Source: Tieghemiomyces parasiticus
Taxonomy: Eukaryota; Kickxellomycota; Dimargaritomycetes; Dimargaritales; Dimargaritaceae
DNA length: 25,829 bases
Direction of reading: 5' to 3'
Assembly: GCA_027575765.1 (NCBI GenBank)
Contig: JANBPT010000697.1
Coordinates: forward strand, 1 to 25,829
Below, one piece after another: positions 16,564-25,829 of this stretch (positions within the stretch are counted from its first letter, which is position 1; each line of letters opens with the position of its first letter). The position numbers and the translations under genes were made by a program. Under the pieces are notes generated by a model, which had not been told where the DNA came from, ran no database searches, and saw nothing but the letters and a program-made list of their open reading frames with translations.

Positions 16564-17105
16564 TGCGGGGCACTGGATAGATCATCTCTTCAGCCCGTTC
16601 CCACTAGCGAACCTCTAACCGTCCCCGTTCAATTAAATATTAATCAACGGGGGCGCTAGAACTCATTACGGGTAAAAAAAATTGCGGGGTTCATTAAAAG
16701 TGAATTGCGGATAGTCATATTTGCGTACGCACAAATTGAGGAGGTCCGAATTAATTGTTTTCTTTTTGGAGGGGCGAGAATTGTCCGAGGGCATTGTAGT
16801 AAAAGTGGAAATAGACGTTGAAACAGGAGAGGGGGGAGGGGGGAAAAGGGGGTTAAGCGCAAGCCCTCCTGGTGCGGAATGGAGGCCCCAAGTGGTGAAT
16901 GGGAGAGTAGGGATACAAGAAATTTGGGTGGGCAGGGGAAAAGGAGAGTGAAATTTGCCCGGAGTATGAGACGTCAACGTCGTCATGAATCGAGAGCGGT
17001 CGGTCCGCTAGATCAGTAGCTAGCGGCCAGAAAACGGTAAACACATAGCCCATGCTAACTAGGCATATGCGATTTATCGAACGGCCAGGACAGAGGGCTT
17101 TAAAA
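16564..17105. other. Convergent intergenic region with a G-rich tract
   Basis: It lies between two convergent genes. ATTAAA at 16632-16637 is a likely poly(A) signal for the dehydrogenase. At 16831-16852 the plus strand has G6-A-G6-A4-G5, able in principle to form a G-quadruplex. No gene is recognised. Confidence 0.5.
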
Positions 17106-18842
17106 CTATGGCTTGGCTACCAACGGTGAGGGCTTATGAGGTGCGCCCAGATCCTGGGTGCGGATTTTGAGCGGGCCAGGTGCAGAGGAAAGCATGGGCG
17201 AATGAGTCACGGAGTGGGCCTGGGGTTGGGCCGGGTGGGCGTGCAAGTCGTCGGCCAGAGCCCGCTTGACCGCGGTGGGCATGACGTTGGAGGATGACTT
17301 GGACCGAGGCAGGTCCAGTAAGTGACCCATGCGCTGGACTTTAACCTGAAGGTACCGATTGGCCTCGGCCATGATGGCCTGCGGGGAGCCGGGGGTGGGC
17401 AACGAATCGAGCGGGTCACTGGACCCGTGGCGGTGTAGGTTGGCCGAAGAGGTTGGTTGGGAGGTATAGGCTCGGGTGGGCGGCAGCGGGAATAGATGCT
17501 TCGACGAGGCCAGGTGGCTGTGGATCCCGTCACCCGGAGACAAGGGCGACCAAATCAGGGTCGACGGGCTCGACAGGTTAGACGCGGCCGAACGCAGGGA
17601 AGTGCCCGAGGCGAAGCGGTGGAAATCCGGCCGTACCGGGTCGGCGGACGGCGGCTGAGCGGGGTCCTCGGCATCCCCGTCGGATGGTGTCGTGTCGGAC
17701 ATGGAGACGTCGTCGGACTGGCGATCAGCGAGGCTGAGGTGCGAGAGCTCAAGCGAATCGGCGGGACTGCGCGTTCCCGACGAGCTGGAACCATTGTCGT
17801 CGCTCTCGTCACCCGTTGGGGCGTAGTGGGCCCCAGTGAAGATCGGGGAGTGACCAGCCGCGCCACCCAACAGCGGGGTGTTGCCCTCAAGACGGTCCTC
17901 GTGGGCAGCCGGCACCTGATCCGCAGTCAGAGACCCTTCGGCGATCTGCCACCAGCGCGGAACCATGGGGACGCGTTCCTCCACGTCGATGCCGGCGGCT
18001 ACAAGCTGATCAATCTTATCCGGATTGTTGGTGAGCAGGCGTACCCGGTTTAATTCCAAATCCCGAAGCATCGCGTAGGCCACGTCGTAGTTGCGCGCGT
18101 CGGCTGGGTGGTTCAGGAGTAAGTTGGCGGTCACGGTATCATGGCCCATGTCCTGCAGATTGTAGGCTTTGAGCTTCTCCATAAGCCCAATGCCACGGCC
18201 CTCCTGGCGCAGGTAGATGATGACGCCACGGCGTTCAAGCTGCATCAATCGCATGGCCTCGGCGAGCTGGTAACCACAGTCACACCGGACGGAGGACACG
18301 GTTTCGCCCGTGAAACACTCGGAATGGATCCGGACCAGTGGGGCAGACGAAGGCTCGGCCTCTTCGTCGCCGCTGGTGGCGGGCGACGGTCGTGGACGAG
18401 CTCCGCGCACGAGACGATCTAGTTCAGACTCGCCCGACCGGGAGGCGTTGAGTGAGGTGCTGTCAATGTCCTCGCCAAAGACGATGGCCAGGTGCTCCTT
18501 CTGGTCGGCCGTGTTATGGTACAAGTACAGGTGGAACTGGCCATCCGGGAAGGGGATACGGGCTCGCACCATGCAGCGCGCGGCTACAGTCCCAGGGGCC
18601 TCGGAACCAGCCGAGGCGGGGGCCGCTGATCCGGTGGCGGACGACGAGCGCGTGAGCTCGGGCGGCGTGGGAAGGCCGTCCTGTCCGTCGGCATGAGCCG
18701 GGCGCCGGTCGGTCAGACCTGCCGCGGTGGCGTTCTTAAGCAAATCGGGGAGAATATGCTCCAGGGCCTCGGATGTAGCCGTTCCACTGGGGCGGGCTGC
18801 CTGGCAGTGGCAGTTACTCGAGGAGTTATGAGCGGGCGTCAT
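17106..18842 (-). CDS. RIB1: GTP cyclohydrolase II (riboflavin synthesis)
   Basis: It opens GTP, releasing formate and pyrophosphate, to give the diaminopyrimidine precursor in the first committed step of riboflavin synthesis, in the cytosol. A single exon codes 578 residues from a true ATG at 18842. Residues 1-90 are low-complexity; the catalytic domain covers about 90-300. Zinc ligands are Cys176, Cys187 and Cys189 in SECFTGETVSSVRCDCG. Next come IIYLRQEGRGIGL (208-220), YNLQDMGHDTVTAN (227-240) and VRLLTNNPDKIDQL (267-280), closing with ERVPMVP. All are the family's signature blocks. About 280 Ser/Pro/Asp-rich residues follow, far longer than in bacterial RibA or yeast Rib1, though near the end a short predicted helix (ANRYLQVKVQRMGHLLDLP) looks conserved. 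A loop of about 40 residues (127-165) is also inserted inside the domain. Confidence 0.93.
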   Translation of the reverse strand: MTPAHNSSSNCHCQAARPSGTATSEALEHILPDLLKNATAAGLTDRRPAHADGQDGLPTPPELTRSSSATGSAAPASAGSEAPGTVAARCMVRARIPFPDGQFHLYLYHNTADQKEHLAIVFGEDIDSTSLNASRSGESELDRLVRGARPRPSPATSGDEEAEPSSAPLVRIHSECFTGETVSSVRCDCGYQLAEAMRLMQLERRGVIIYLRQEGRGIGLMEKLKAYNLQDMGHDTVTANLLLNHPADARNYDVAYAMLRDLELNRVRLLTNNPDKIDQLVAAGIDVEERVPMVPRWWQIAEGSLTADQVPAAHEDRLEGNTPLLGGAAGHSPIFTGAHYAPTGDESDDNGSSSSGTRSPADSLELSHLSLADRQSDDVSMSDTTPSDGDAEDPAQPPSADPVRPDFHRFASGTSLRSAASNLSSPSTLIWSPLSPGDGIHSHLASSKHLFPLPPTRAYTSQPTSSANLHRHGSSDPLDSLPTPGSPQAIMAEANRYLQVKVQRMGHLLDLPRSKSSSNVMPTAVKRALADDLHAHPAQPQAHSVTHSPMLSSAPGPLKIRTQDLGAPHKPSPLVAKP

Positions 18843-21246
18843 GGGCTAATGCGTGCAGGGAGAAGGTATTGGGGACACGGTAGGAGGAGGGCGATGTGAG
18901 GGGGTGTAGGCGAAGTGACGACGGTTAGGGCGCTATAGGAAACTAAATCTTCGTAACGGGAAGCTATAGGTGAAAATGAGAGGTAACGAATCAATTAGGG
19001 GGTGGAGTGCAGACTGGAGGCAGGGCGTAAAAGGTAAAACACGATTCTAACTGGCGATAAACCCCCGAGACGAACCGAGCGAGCAGTGACGAATGAGGGA
19101 AGTAGGGGGGTAGGAAAGTGGGCTAACGAACGGGCAGAGGCGTAAGAAGCGAAAGAGACTAAAAGAACTACGGGACTGCCTAAATAATAGGCCAGTAACA
19201 CCACCAGCTCAGGGTTGGAGAGGCACCGTTGTATGCAAGACAGGCGTATATAAGGCTTGGTGAGACCCTCCGGTGTATAAACGGCATCGGCGTTACTTGA
19301 ATAATTCACTTACGGATAAGGGTATATGCGCGCAATGGGAAAGGGAGTTGGGATAATGTATGCTCAGATAAAGGATACCAAGCTGACCGATAACGGTGGG
19401 AGCGGGCGGTGTGGCTGAAACTAATGATACACTAGGGGGGAGGGGGGATACCAGTGGAGGACGTGAGAGGTCGCAGGGCGGAAGGCTGGCGGCGCGAGAC
19501 TCAGGGCAGGCCTAGTAGAAGCGGACGAGGGTTCAAGATGGGAGACCGAGGCGGGGTAGCGTGGCCGTCGAGCTTGGCTGAATCGGGTAGGTAATATCCC
19601 AGTTAGTCGGTTTAAATAGGGGAAGGTGTTGACCCTTTAAGGGTGCTGGCGCAGGAAACGAGGGAGTTAGGGTAAGATGTATGGAGGGCGGAGGCCGGAA
19701 CGGCTGGTGAAAAGTACAATGGACAAGGTGGGGCGATGATGCCGTCTTTTATGAAGCCCCCGTAGCTGACTAAACAGCGAGGCAGACAGAGGTCGATTGG
19801 GAAGGTGAGTAAGCAAGCCGAGGCGCTAAGTTGGAGGAGACCAGGTCTAGCGACAAACCAATAAAATGGCGACTGGGTAATACCAGGAGTGGGGCCAATG
19901 GCTTACCCGCAGGCCAATCGACGGTGCGGGAGAAGCGATGGGAAGGGTTGAGGCAGACACGGGTCAAAAAAGGTACCACGGGGCCTGGTGGAGGCAAGGT
20001 GGGCGGGCTGGCGGGGAGGTGGCTGAGGCTGGGCTGCGGGGGAAGCGTCGCAACGATGACCGCGACGTGGGCGAGGGCTTGAAGGGCGTCGGTCAGTCAG
20101 TGTGGTAGATGTGGGGGAGGGGCGATCCAATCGGGCGGGTGGGTGACGGTGAGTGGAGGTGGAGGGAGCGGGGACGGGGCGGGGAAATAGCTGTCTGATT
20201 GTTTTTGATACGGGATGCACTGGGACTTCGGATCCTTTTATACACAGGAATAGGGCAGGCGAGGGAGGGGGGTGAAATATCAAGCCCTGCACTGTTGGGG
20301 AGGGGGCGGACCAGTGAACCAGATAATGGCCCTTTGGCGTGCCTTATACCGTAGCAGCAGCAGAATACGGTGACAGCACCCCCCCGCACCCCTCGCTATC
20401 CCTCCGTTTGGCACCAGCGCCCAGTTCCGGTCGGACTGGTTCCGCCAGATGATACCCCCTACACGACTCACCAACCTGGCGCCCCGATTCCCCATTGTCC
20501 GGCCATCTTTTCCTGTTTCTTTGGACCACCAAATTGACCGTTGTCGCTGGGGAGGGGGAGCTCCACCTCCTCCCCCCCTACTTAGGCCCAATCCTGCCTC
20601 TCCAAATTTTCCTTATTGCCCGCCCCCCACTCCCTCCCTGACCCGTTCACCCTCTCTGGCGCCAGTCAATCGATACTGGGGTGGTCCACGGATACGCTTT
20701 GTTCTCCTAGGTCCGATGGTGTAGGAGGTCAAATGAGAATAAGATATTATGCTTTTATCAATTGCTGACAGTGAATTAACGACGATTAAGAAGATAGATG
20801 GATATCTCAGTCCAAGGATGGACTACCAGGCAGGGGCAAGTAGAGAGGTCGGCTAACAAAACAGCAAAGCAGCCACCCCTTTCTTGTTCGGCCATAGCAC
20901 GAACCGGATGGAGCGCTTTGCAGTCGGCTAGTCGACCTCCGACACATCGAAGCTCCGCCTGCGGGCCTTGAAGGTCTAGAGCGGTCGCCGGATACCAATC
21001 CAACAAAGCGGGTGTACCGATTCTGTGGCAAGGCAGAAGGAGAAGCGATGCCACGCGCTAAAGGGTACCCGGCCAATCTCACGGCCGGGTAGACCGACTA
21101 GCCTATGGATCATCAGGTATGGCCAACTGACAGCTGCGAGATAGACCCTCTCCAATAGAGATTGGGTGTAGTTAATTCCATGCGGTCGAGCACCAGACCT
21201 CATTGAGACGGAAGATATCCTTACATCACGGGCCTTCCGGCGGGCG
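18843..21246. other. Purine-rich region upstream of RIB1, no gene seen
   Basis: From about 18850 to 20280 the plus strand is strongly G/A-rich, so the minus (RIB1-sense) strand is C/T-rich, as in fungal leaders and promoters but unusually long. Near 20380-20650 the bias reverses to C-rich. A TATATA lies at about 19247-19252, roughly 400 nt before RIB1. A GC-rich imperfect hairpin sits at about 20547-20579. No frame here is longer than about 130 codons or recognisable. Confidence 0.5.
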
Positions 21247-21816
21247 ATGCGCGGCCATACTGCGGTCGGAGGGTGGCAGCGTTGGCCAGGGAGTACCACA
21301 TCTGCACCCATCCCAAGGTCTTGCTGGCGCGCCATTCGGAGCGTAAACGGGTTTGGGGGGCTACGCCATATTGTGGGCAACCAAACGCCTGGTGGCGGGG
21401 GAGGGGAGGGGCACATCAACACACCCGGCCATCCCATCGTCCATGTCACTGCTACCAGCGTGACTCTCTACCCCGGCCCCAGCCGGATATGGCAAGAAGA
21501 TCAGGTGTATCCCGCACCCATCCACTCTGCCACTAACGTTTTTTTTCCATACACCACCACAGTCCCGCAGTATTGGTGGGGCTGCGCTCCGTCGGACCCA
21601 GCACTCGCTTCACTGCTGCTCACTGTCCTATTCCCTGGCTCACCCACTTCTTGTAATCACACCTTCCACACTCCCAACTGCCAGGATTTCCCGTTGGTCA
21701 GCGCGGTGGGCGGGCCCCTTTGCGTGACTCATAGTCGTCATCGCAAAAGCACCGCACTAAGCAGGTGTGTAGATTCGTGCGTGATGACGGACAGCAGCGG
21801 GAGGCCAATGGCTTAA
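21247..21816 (+). CDS. Hypothetical ORF, 189 residues, doubtful
   Basis: The longest ATG-started open frame in the gene-poor right third. It contains a Gly run (TPGGGGGEG), a Thr/Pro-rich middle and scattered Cys and Trp residues, with no signal peptide, clear domain or transmembrane segment that I recognise. Minus-strand frames overlap it. The length is only mildly above what chance gives in several kilobases of GC-rich DNA, so I list it so that it can be tested, not as a confident gene. Confidence 0.18.
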   Translation: MRGHTAVGGWQRWPGSTTSAPIPRSCWRAIRSVNGFGGLRHIVGNQTPGGGGGEGHINTPGHPIVHVTATSVTLYPGPSRIWQEDQVYPAPIHSATNVFFPYTTTVPQYWWGCAPSDPALASLLLTVLFPGSPTSCNHTFHTPNCQDFPLVSAVGGPLCVTHSRHRKSTALSRCVDSCVMTDSSGRPMA

Positions 21817-24800
21817 CTTTGAACGTCGGTGTGAAATACGTCGCCGCGCCTCTTCGCTAGGCCGCGGCTTGGGCTGGGCGGAGGAACAGCTGTGAACTAA
21901 GGTTGCGAGGCTGTGAGCAAGCGAATAAGGTGATCTCCGAACTCTGCCACCACAGCACCTCGGAGGGGATTTTACCTACCGTACACTCGAGGTGAGGCGG
22001 AGGAGCCAATGGTTGGCCGAGATGTCACCTCGTTTAGCCAGATCTTGCTTGTGTGGGGACTAGTGTGATAACGAGGCTAAGGTTTCAGACCACCAGTATT
22101 CGTCACATTAGGCTAATGCGCGGCCTGACTGCTTCCCACTCTAGATCGGGTCACAGACCTCGATTCAGCATCTGCCGACCCGTTGTGGCCGGCGTCTCGA
22201 GGGCCAAACGGGCTGCGACTGCTGGTTTCGGAAACTCCCCAGGTGGCCCGCTCGATACCGTTAGAGTGGGCCATGGCATTTCCCTAGTCGAACTGCACTA
22301 GGGGGGGACATTATCATACCCACGGTTATTATGATCAGATGGCTACGGAACGTGGGCAAAATGGCCGAGCCATTTAAGACTCCAGCCGAGGTATCGACTG
22401 AATAGGGCTGGCGTCATAACCATCACGGGGGTCGATGTACAACGAAGTACCCGTCAACCCCCTTATTTTTTAGTACCTAACCCCACCCAATAGACCCGAT
22501 TGGAGACATACACAGCCCGGCAACTAACGACGGAGGGAGGGGGTCAGCAGGTGTACCTGTCGTGCCTTTGACGTTGGGGTTTCAAACAAAACAATGTCTT
22601 CGACAGACCGGCAGGGTACCGGCTACATCCTCCCGAAAACAGTGTGTTATTATTTTGATTTGACGGCATCCAACTGACCCTGATCCTGGCGCTGGGCAGC
22701 CCAATGCAACCCACACGGTCGCTGACGCCGGGATTATTCGTGTGTGCCCGCTTAAGTTCGCCCCCCTGGTTAAGTGTAACGATCCCGCATCGGTGTCTGG
22801 CGTACCATCGGGTGAGGGTATAGGCCGGCTGTACCAAGGGTATACGAAGCAACCAGAGGGTAGGGCCTGGCCGTTGGCACATGCCGAGCCGTAGTACAAG
22901 CGACACCAGGGCATGCGATGATGGTGAAGATCCAATAAATATGCACCCAGTGTTTTCAGGCCTCCACGGCGTACATGGCCGGCCCCCTTTTCTCGGTCGG
23001 TGGCCCCTCTCTCGCCTCTAGAGTTATGAGGCCCAAGGCGGCCATGCTTGCTAGAAAGGGCGCAGTCAGTCGCCTATGCTAGTCTTCGCCGCCTTCCTGC
23101 GCAGGCCACACCTTCTCCGAAACGATGGCGTAGACTTCCCCATGGGGTATACAAATTGTGTCAGATTACGGGCCACTTCCACTGGCGACGACACACCCAC
23201 ACTGTCCGCGTGACCATCTACTGGCGTTCTACTGAAACAGCAATCCCCCACTACCTGACTGTCCTAATCAACTAAAGAAAAAAAAGCCCAGCCAGTAATT
23301 AAACCAGGCCGAAGGGAAAAGAAGCGCGTGTGCTCGGTGGTTCAAGCTGATGGAAGCTGGAGGATGTTTGATTTTCTCTATAAGGGAAACTGTTCCATGC
23401 TCCCGCCAACGGATCGTGCAGCTCGGTGTTTCCCTCTCATCGCTTCTCCCGGTGCTCAAGGTTGCAGACTGCGTGCAGGTTGCTTACCGATTAGGAGGTC
23501 TCCCCTCCATCCCCACAGCCCCCAGCAATGTCCTGGGAACCGCTCGTGTTGCCTGGCATGTCATTATAGTAGTGTATCAGTTGGGCTGTAGCTTTGGGGG
23601 CCTCGTCCAAGTCGGGCCAATCCCCACTGGGCACAAATTGGAGAGGAACGGGTTTGGTCAAATATTCGCACTTTACAGGCCGGGTCCGGGGGCGCGGCTT
23701 TCCTGGTGCTACCGAGACATCCACAGTCCCGTCTAAGCCCGTCGGCATGAGCCGTGCATGGTTCGCATTCGACTATAACGAAACCAGAGGTATTCCAGCA
23801 CGGCCCATCAGCCCATGGTGAAAGGGAGAGGGACGCTGTCGATTGACCGAATTAGACTGCCTGCAGGTGAATGACCCGGATACACCGCGGCAGCTGATGC
23901 GCATTCCTTCGCAATTACCACGAACCGTCTAGAAGGAGGCGTGGCGGGTGGTCAAATATTTCATTACTGACTCCGAGGCATTTCTCACGCAGTGCTGGAA
24001 AATATTTAGGCAGGCCGACTTCTATGTATACTAAATTGGCCGATAAAATCTGTACGCCATGCCTTCCCCCCTTTAGCTCTGAACATGTCGTGATGACTCC
24101 CCTGGCCATTGCCTTGGAGGTGGACTAGTTGGACCCAGTTGGTATCATCGGGCAAACCTAAAAGGAAGGAAGTAAACCTTACCGGCAGAGAATTCATGCA
24201 TGATGTGTCGGTGAAGGCAGTGGTGGTAAGAGTGATAGATGCAAACCCCCCGTTTGCACTCGTAAGGCCATGTTAACGCAATATGGTGACCGACTCGGAA
24301 GTCATGCACTGCGTAGGAAATCCATACGACAGTACATCCGACGAACTGTAAGCGAAGCCCAGCGAAATCCAGATTGATTGGCGGAATACCGAGCACCTAG
24401 GATGACCAAACGTCGGGTCATGATAACCAGGTATCCGAAGGTATTGGTAAGGAAAACGGCCAGCGAGGTTGAGGTATAAGGGACCACGCAATGACCCGCT
24501 GCGACCGCGGCCTTTACAAGCGAGACGTGCCATGGCCAGAGCTCTACCGCCTCATGGCACGTTATTCCCCCTCCCCTCCCTCCCTCTCGACGAGGCCCCA
24601 AAACCCCGATTTCATCGAGGTCCTCTAGCCTCAGCCCAAATCCTCCATGGCCATCTCGATAGATCAACCAGAAACGCCCCGAGTGCATTTTCGTTCCGTT
24701 GGGGGCAACCATTCGCCCGCATTATGGTGCAATGGGTCTCCTTCTCCCGCCGTTGCCCCCCCTCCCTCCCTCGTCAACGGCTCTGCAAGTCAGTAGATCA

Positions 24801-25829
24801 CTTACAAGTCAGTCAGTCACTCAACGGAGCTTTCCTTCCCTACAAGGTCACACGGGTCTCCAAAACTTCCGCATGGGAGGAGAAACGAGGAGGTGGGTAG
24901 TGGGCATCACTCCAAATGGAGGCAGTAGAAACCACACAGATGCATTTTATACCTCAACGGTTCCCACTCATTCATTTTTCGCCGGCCACATTGTTCACGT
25001 TTTCCCGCCAATTACCTTTTAAGTCGGCAAGTAAAATGGCTATACTATTCTGACTTGACCAGAGGAGCAGGTACATGGAAGACCTGTTGATTGATGAAGA
25101 ACCAGTAAGGGGAGGAGGGTGGAGATCATTATGGCGGAACTATTGACACGTTTGGATATAGGGTGTAGGGGTGGGGTACGGACGAACGGGCTGATTCACA
25201 CTGCTGTAAAGATTCATCACTAAGGTAATGAAAAAGTGAAAAAATGTACATCCGACCAGATTAGGTATGCGGAGCAGGCGCCGCGGTGGAAATCGAGCCA
25301 TACCCATGTCGTTTCCTCAATCGTGTGTAGCAACGAGCTGGCAGGGAGGTTGACGGCGGCAAAGGAGTAAACAAGAGAGAAGATCATACTAACCGCTTTC
25401 AGCATAGTGAAAAGCAAGAAGGGGTACCGTAGTCGCGGGATTGTCGGAAGTTTGCTCGAAAATACGTGAGGGTCATGACTAATGTCCATCCGCTTTGTAA
25501 CCACCACCGATGATATCCCATCTGTATGTTTTAGCCGCGGTGCAGCGCCGTTCCCAACTTGTCAAGGCGGTACGGTGGATCGAAGTTGTTAGATGCCGAG
25601 GGGGGGGGAGCTCCCTGCAATTGTAATCTTCAAGGCAACGGTAGCGCAGTGGAAGTGGTGATAAGGAGTGGGAGGGGGGAAGGTATGCGGGGAGAGTCCG
25701 GCGTTCATCAAGCAGGCATCCGTAGGCTTACGTAGCCTTGGGTGCGAGGGCCTGGATTTCATAAAAGTAGCAAACGTTGGAACTATTACCCTCCCACCCT
25801 CGGTTACCGGAGGCAGTAATCATAAATCG
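21817..25829. other. 4-kb right flank, no convincing gene
   Basis: Only short frames. The longest are a minus-strand ATG frame of 136 codons at 24302-24712 and one of 85 codons at 23491-23748; neither is recognisable, and both are within chance length. A minus-strand frame at 25220-25507 (true ATG at 25489) holds a hydrophobic stretch, FLLFTMLKAVSMIFSLVYSF, and could be an exon of a gene, but I cannot find its partners. I see no tRNA, rRNA, telomeric array or transposon motif here. Confidence 0.45.

Noticed and set aside
24302..24712. 136-codon minus-strand ATG frame
   Set aside because: A frame of this length is expected by chance in several kilobases of gene-free DNA, and no domain or signal peptide is evident.

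Overview
The window looks like nuclear DNA of a fungus. The recognisable genes are eukaryotic (a TFIID subunit, a fungal-type drug transporter, a riboflavin-pathway GTP cyclohydrolase II, a short-chain dehydrogenase, a small heat-shock-like protein). They carry GTAAGT...AG introns, TATA boxes about 160 nt before start codons and AATAAA-type poly(A) signals. The GC-rich coding DNA, very few introns and long Pro/Ser/Thr-rich protein segments would suit an early-diverging (zoopagomycete-like) lineage, but that placement is inference. Several long reading frames open at GTG or TTG, so I moved starts to the first defensible ATG.

Layout: (1) 300-2087, minus: a two-exon 12-TM MFS transporter of the DHA1 type, possibly with a further upstream exon. 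(2) about 3540-4033, minus: a decayed mariner-type transposase relic containing an apparent internal micro-inversion. (3) 4511-10510, minus: an intronless 6-kb gene for TAF2 of TFIID, with an inactive M1-aminopeptidase fold, a Pro-rich linker and three C-terminal bromodomains. (4) 11659-12183, minus: a small protein with an alpha-crystallin-like domain and a good TATA box. (5) 12636-13080, plus: a weakly supported spliced gene for a small secreted protein. (6) 15590-16563, plus: a two-exon NAD-dependent short-chain dehydrogenase resembling 15-hydroxyprostaglandin dehydrogenase. (7) 17106-18842, minus: GTP cyclohydrolase II with a long C-terminal extension, facing the dehydrogenase tail to tail. 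(8) 18843-25829: about 7 kb in which I find no convincing gene.

The genes do not form a pathway or cluster; they are independent housekeeping or metabolic loci. The two most interesting observations are the three bromodomains on TAF2, which would give TFIID acetyl-histone reading from an unusual subunit, and the mariner relic whose linker motif lies on the opposite strand from the rest of the frame, bounded by a 7-bp inverted repeat.
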